Source of the DNA: Burkholderia sp. Ax-1724
Lineage (GTDB): Bacteria > Pseudomonadota > Gammaproteobacteria > Burkholderiales > Burkholderiaceae
Direction of reading: 5' to 3'
DNA: 64,000 bases
NCBI RefSeq assembly: GCF_011752995.1
Contig: NZ_VWWL01000021.1
Location: 1-64,000 of the forward strand
Position 1 is the stretch's first letter; each line of letters begins with the position of its first letter. Below the pieces are notes generated by a model, which ran no database searches, was not told where the DNA came from, and was given only the letters and a program-made list of their open reading frames with translations. Of this stretch, positions 62,919 to 64,000 are shown piece by piece. The position numbers and the translations under genes were made by a program.

Positions 62919-63680
62919 TTAAACCGCTTCGGCCTCGGCACGCAAAGCCGTTTCGACTTCGCGTGCGCCGGTCGACACCAACGCGGCCAGGCGGGCGATC
63001 ATTTTTTCGTCTGTCTCATCCGACACCACGTAGCTGATACTGCCGATTCCCACCCGGTCCAACGACAGCACGGCCGCGGCGATCCCGACGAGTCCCGCAT
63101 CCACTTCCCCGCGCGTCACGAGACTGCCGTGTCTGCGCCATTCCGTCAGCACGGAGCGGAATGCCGGCAGCGTGCGGCCCAACCCGGCCTTCGCAATCGC
63201 TTTGGTATTGTTTTCGAAGAGCGCCTTGATCCGCCGGGGCGGCATGTACGCGAGCAGCATCTTCGAAGTCGCGCCGTAGAAAAGCGGCATCGGCCGCCCG
63301 CGCTCGTAGCTGATCGCCGTCGGGCTACCCTTCGCATTGACGCGATGAATGCACAGCACGTCGTCGCCGACCGCGCGGCATAGCAGCACGACCGACCCGG
63401 GCGGAGCGTAAGTGGAGAGATCTTCCATGACGGGACGTGCCGCGATCAGCAAGGGATCGGTCAACTGCAACTGACGGTCCAGCTGGGTGATGGTCGGCCC
63501 CAGTCCGTACCGGCCAGGCCGCGTGGTCGCAACCAGTCCCGCCTCGTCGAGCGCGGCGAGATAGCGGTAGGCGGTGGCGATCCCCACCTCGAGTTCCGAG
63601 GCCACCTCTTCGGCAGTCCATTCCGGATGTTCGACCGTGAACAGTTTCAGAACGGAGAGGGAACGGTCAGATGCGGACAT
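62919..63680 (-). CDS. IclR-family transcriptional regulator
   Basis: A 253-residue regulator: winged helix RSLSVLKLFTVEHPEWTAEEVASELEVGIATAYRYLAALDEAGLV, then the IclR effector domain (CIHRVNAKGSPTAISYERGRPMPLFYGATSKMLLAYMP ... GEVDAGLVGIAAAVLS). IclR proteins sense aromatic or central-metabolic acids. A 21-bp AT-rich dyad lies 30 bp upstream of its ATG. It may control the neighbouring aromatic-type operon or genes beyond the window. Confidence 0.9.
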   Translation of the reverse strand: MSASDRSLSVLKLFTVEHPEWTAEEVASELEVGIATAYRYLAALDEAGLVATTRPGRYGLGPTITQLDRQLQLTDPLLIAARPVMEDLSTYAPPGSVVLLCRAVGDDVLCIHRVNAKGSPTAISYERGRPMPLFYGATSKMLLAYMPPRRIKALFENNTKAIAKAGLGRTLPAFRSVLTEWRRHGSLVTRGEVDAGLVGIAAAVLSLDRVGIGSISYVVSDETDEKMIARLAALVSTGAREVETALRAEAEAV

Positions 63681-64000
63681 GGCGGGAAATCGGTAGCTGA
63701 CGGGAAACTGATTTTCTCATCATGAGATAATTTCCGCCAGATAGGTACTCGCGTTTACACGGCGCTCGATGACGGCACAAGACCGTTGTCGGGGAGCGCC
63801 GCGCCCCGGCTTCCAGGGTTCGTGTTCGCATTGCATCGAACGTGGCCGGGAGACTGCCGGGGAATCATGCCGCTTCACACGGACCATACGAACCATGCAG
63901 GGGCAGGCATCAGGTCCGAACCCAGGCACGTCCCCACGAATTCAGCGTACGTTCGTTGTGCGGCCAAACTCCGGGCGTGTCGCCAACGCCGACGCGAACC
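63681..64000. other. Region upstream of the IclR gene
   Basis: Holds the IclR promoter with the dyad TCTCAT-C-ATGAGA (63715-63727). To the right edge no gene with convincing family features was found. Confidence 0.5.
63711..63731. promoter_or_regulatory. 21-bp palindrome before iclR
   Basis: ATTTTCTCAT-C-ATGAGATAAT is a 10-bp dyad around one base with a single mismatch, 30 bp from the IclR start. Probable autoregulatory operator. Confidence 0.6.

Overview
The window is GC-rich beta-proteobacterial chromosome, most likely Burkholderiaceae and Paraburkholderia-like. The evidence is the strong G/C preference at third codon positions, OmpC-type porins ending in Phe, a DUF4148 protein, NsrR/Hmp, many LysR, AraC and IclR regulators, and an aerobic-type cobalamin operon. 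No tRNA, rRNA, CRISPR array, prophage or intact insertion sequence was seen.

Region 1 (0.4-12.3 kb) begins with a PilZ protein and continues with a cobalamin (B12) locus. Two cobalamin riboswitches lie back to back at about 8.3-8.9 kb. The leftward one leads cobW, cobN and a ChlI/ChlD-like chelatase gene. That last gene is split by an in-frame A_AAA_AAA heptamer, a stop codon 3 nt later, and a nested stem-loop. A -1 frameshift there would fuse the AAA+ module to the VWA module, so one gene could give both small chelatase subunits. The rightward riboswitch leads cobE-like, cobO, cobB and bluB.

Region 2 (12.3-26.7 kb) holds a signalling operon (OmpR-type regulator, LysM-FecR protein, CHASE2 histidine kinase, DUF4136 lipoprotein). 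It is followed by a SWIM/SNF2 helicase, a MerR regulator divergent from an old-yellow-enzyme oxidoreductase across a textbook 19-bp-spacer promoter, a hemerythrin protein, a DUF4148 protein and a LysR regulator.

Region 3 (26.8-36.4 kb) is an accessory catabolic cluster: SMP-30 lactonase-like, isocitrate-lyase/PEP-mutase family, LeuD/LeuC-type hydro-lyase, b-type cytochrome-like membrane protein, azoreductase, a cupin fused to a phthalate-dioxygenase-type reductase, an HTH-citrate synthase-like protein and a LysR. The citrate-synthase, aconitase and isocitrate-lyase folds together resemble a methylcitrate-cycle-like module for an unknown substrate.

Region 4 (36.5-46.5 kb) is a stress/redox region with four Rrf2-family regulators. 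One is NsrR, facing hmp. The other three share an unusual Cys spacing. A 29-bp dyad recurs before two of these paralogues and overlaps the promoter of an NDH-2-like gene, which suggests a small local regulon. AhpD-like, GNAT, MocR, AraC and alpha/beta-hydrolase genes lie between.

Region 5 (46.6-64 kb) contains a porin/NDH-2/MHS-transporter operon with a divergent LysR, then an aromatic-compound-type cluster: AraC, SDR, aldehyde dehydrogenase, MBL hydrolase, ACMSD-like amidohydrolase, AAHS transporter and porin. Two inverted XylS-like boxes sit between the SDR and the dehydrogenase. An Nramp transporter and an IclR regulator close the window.
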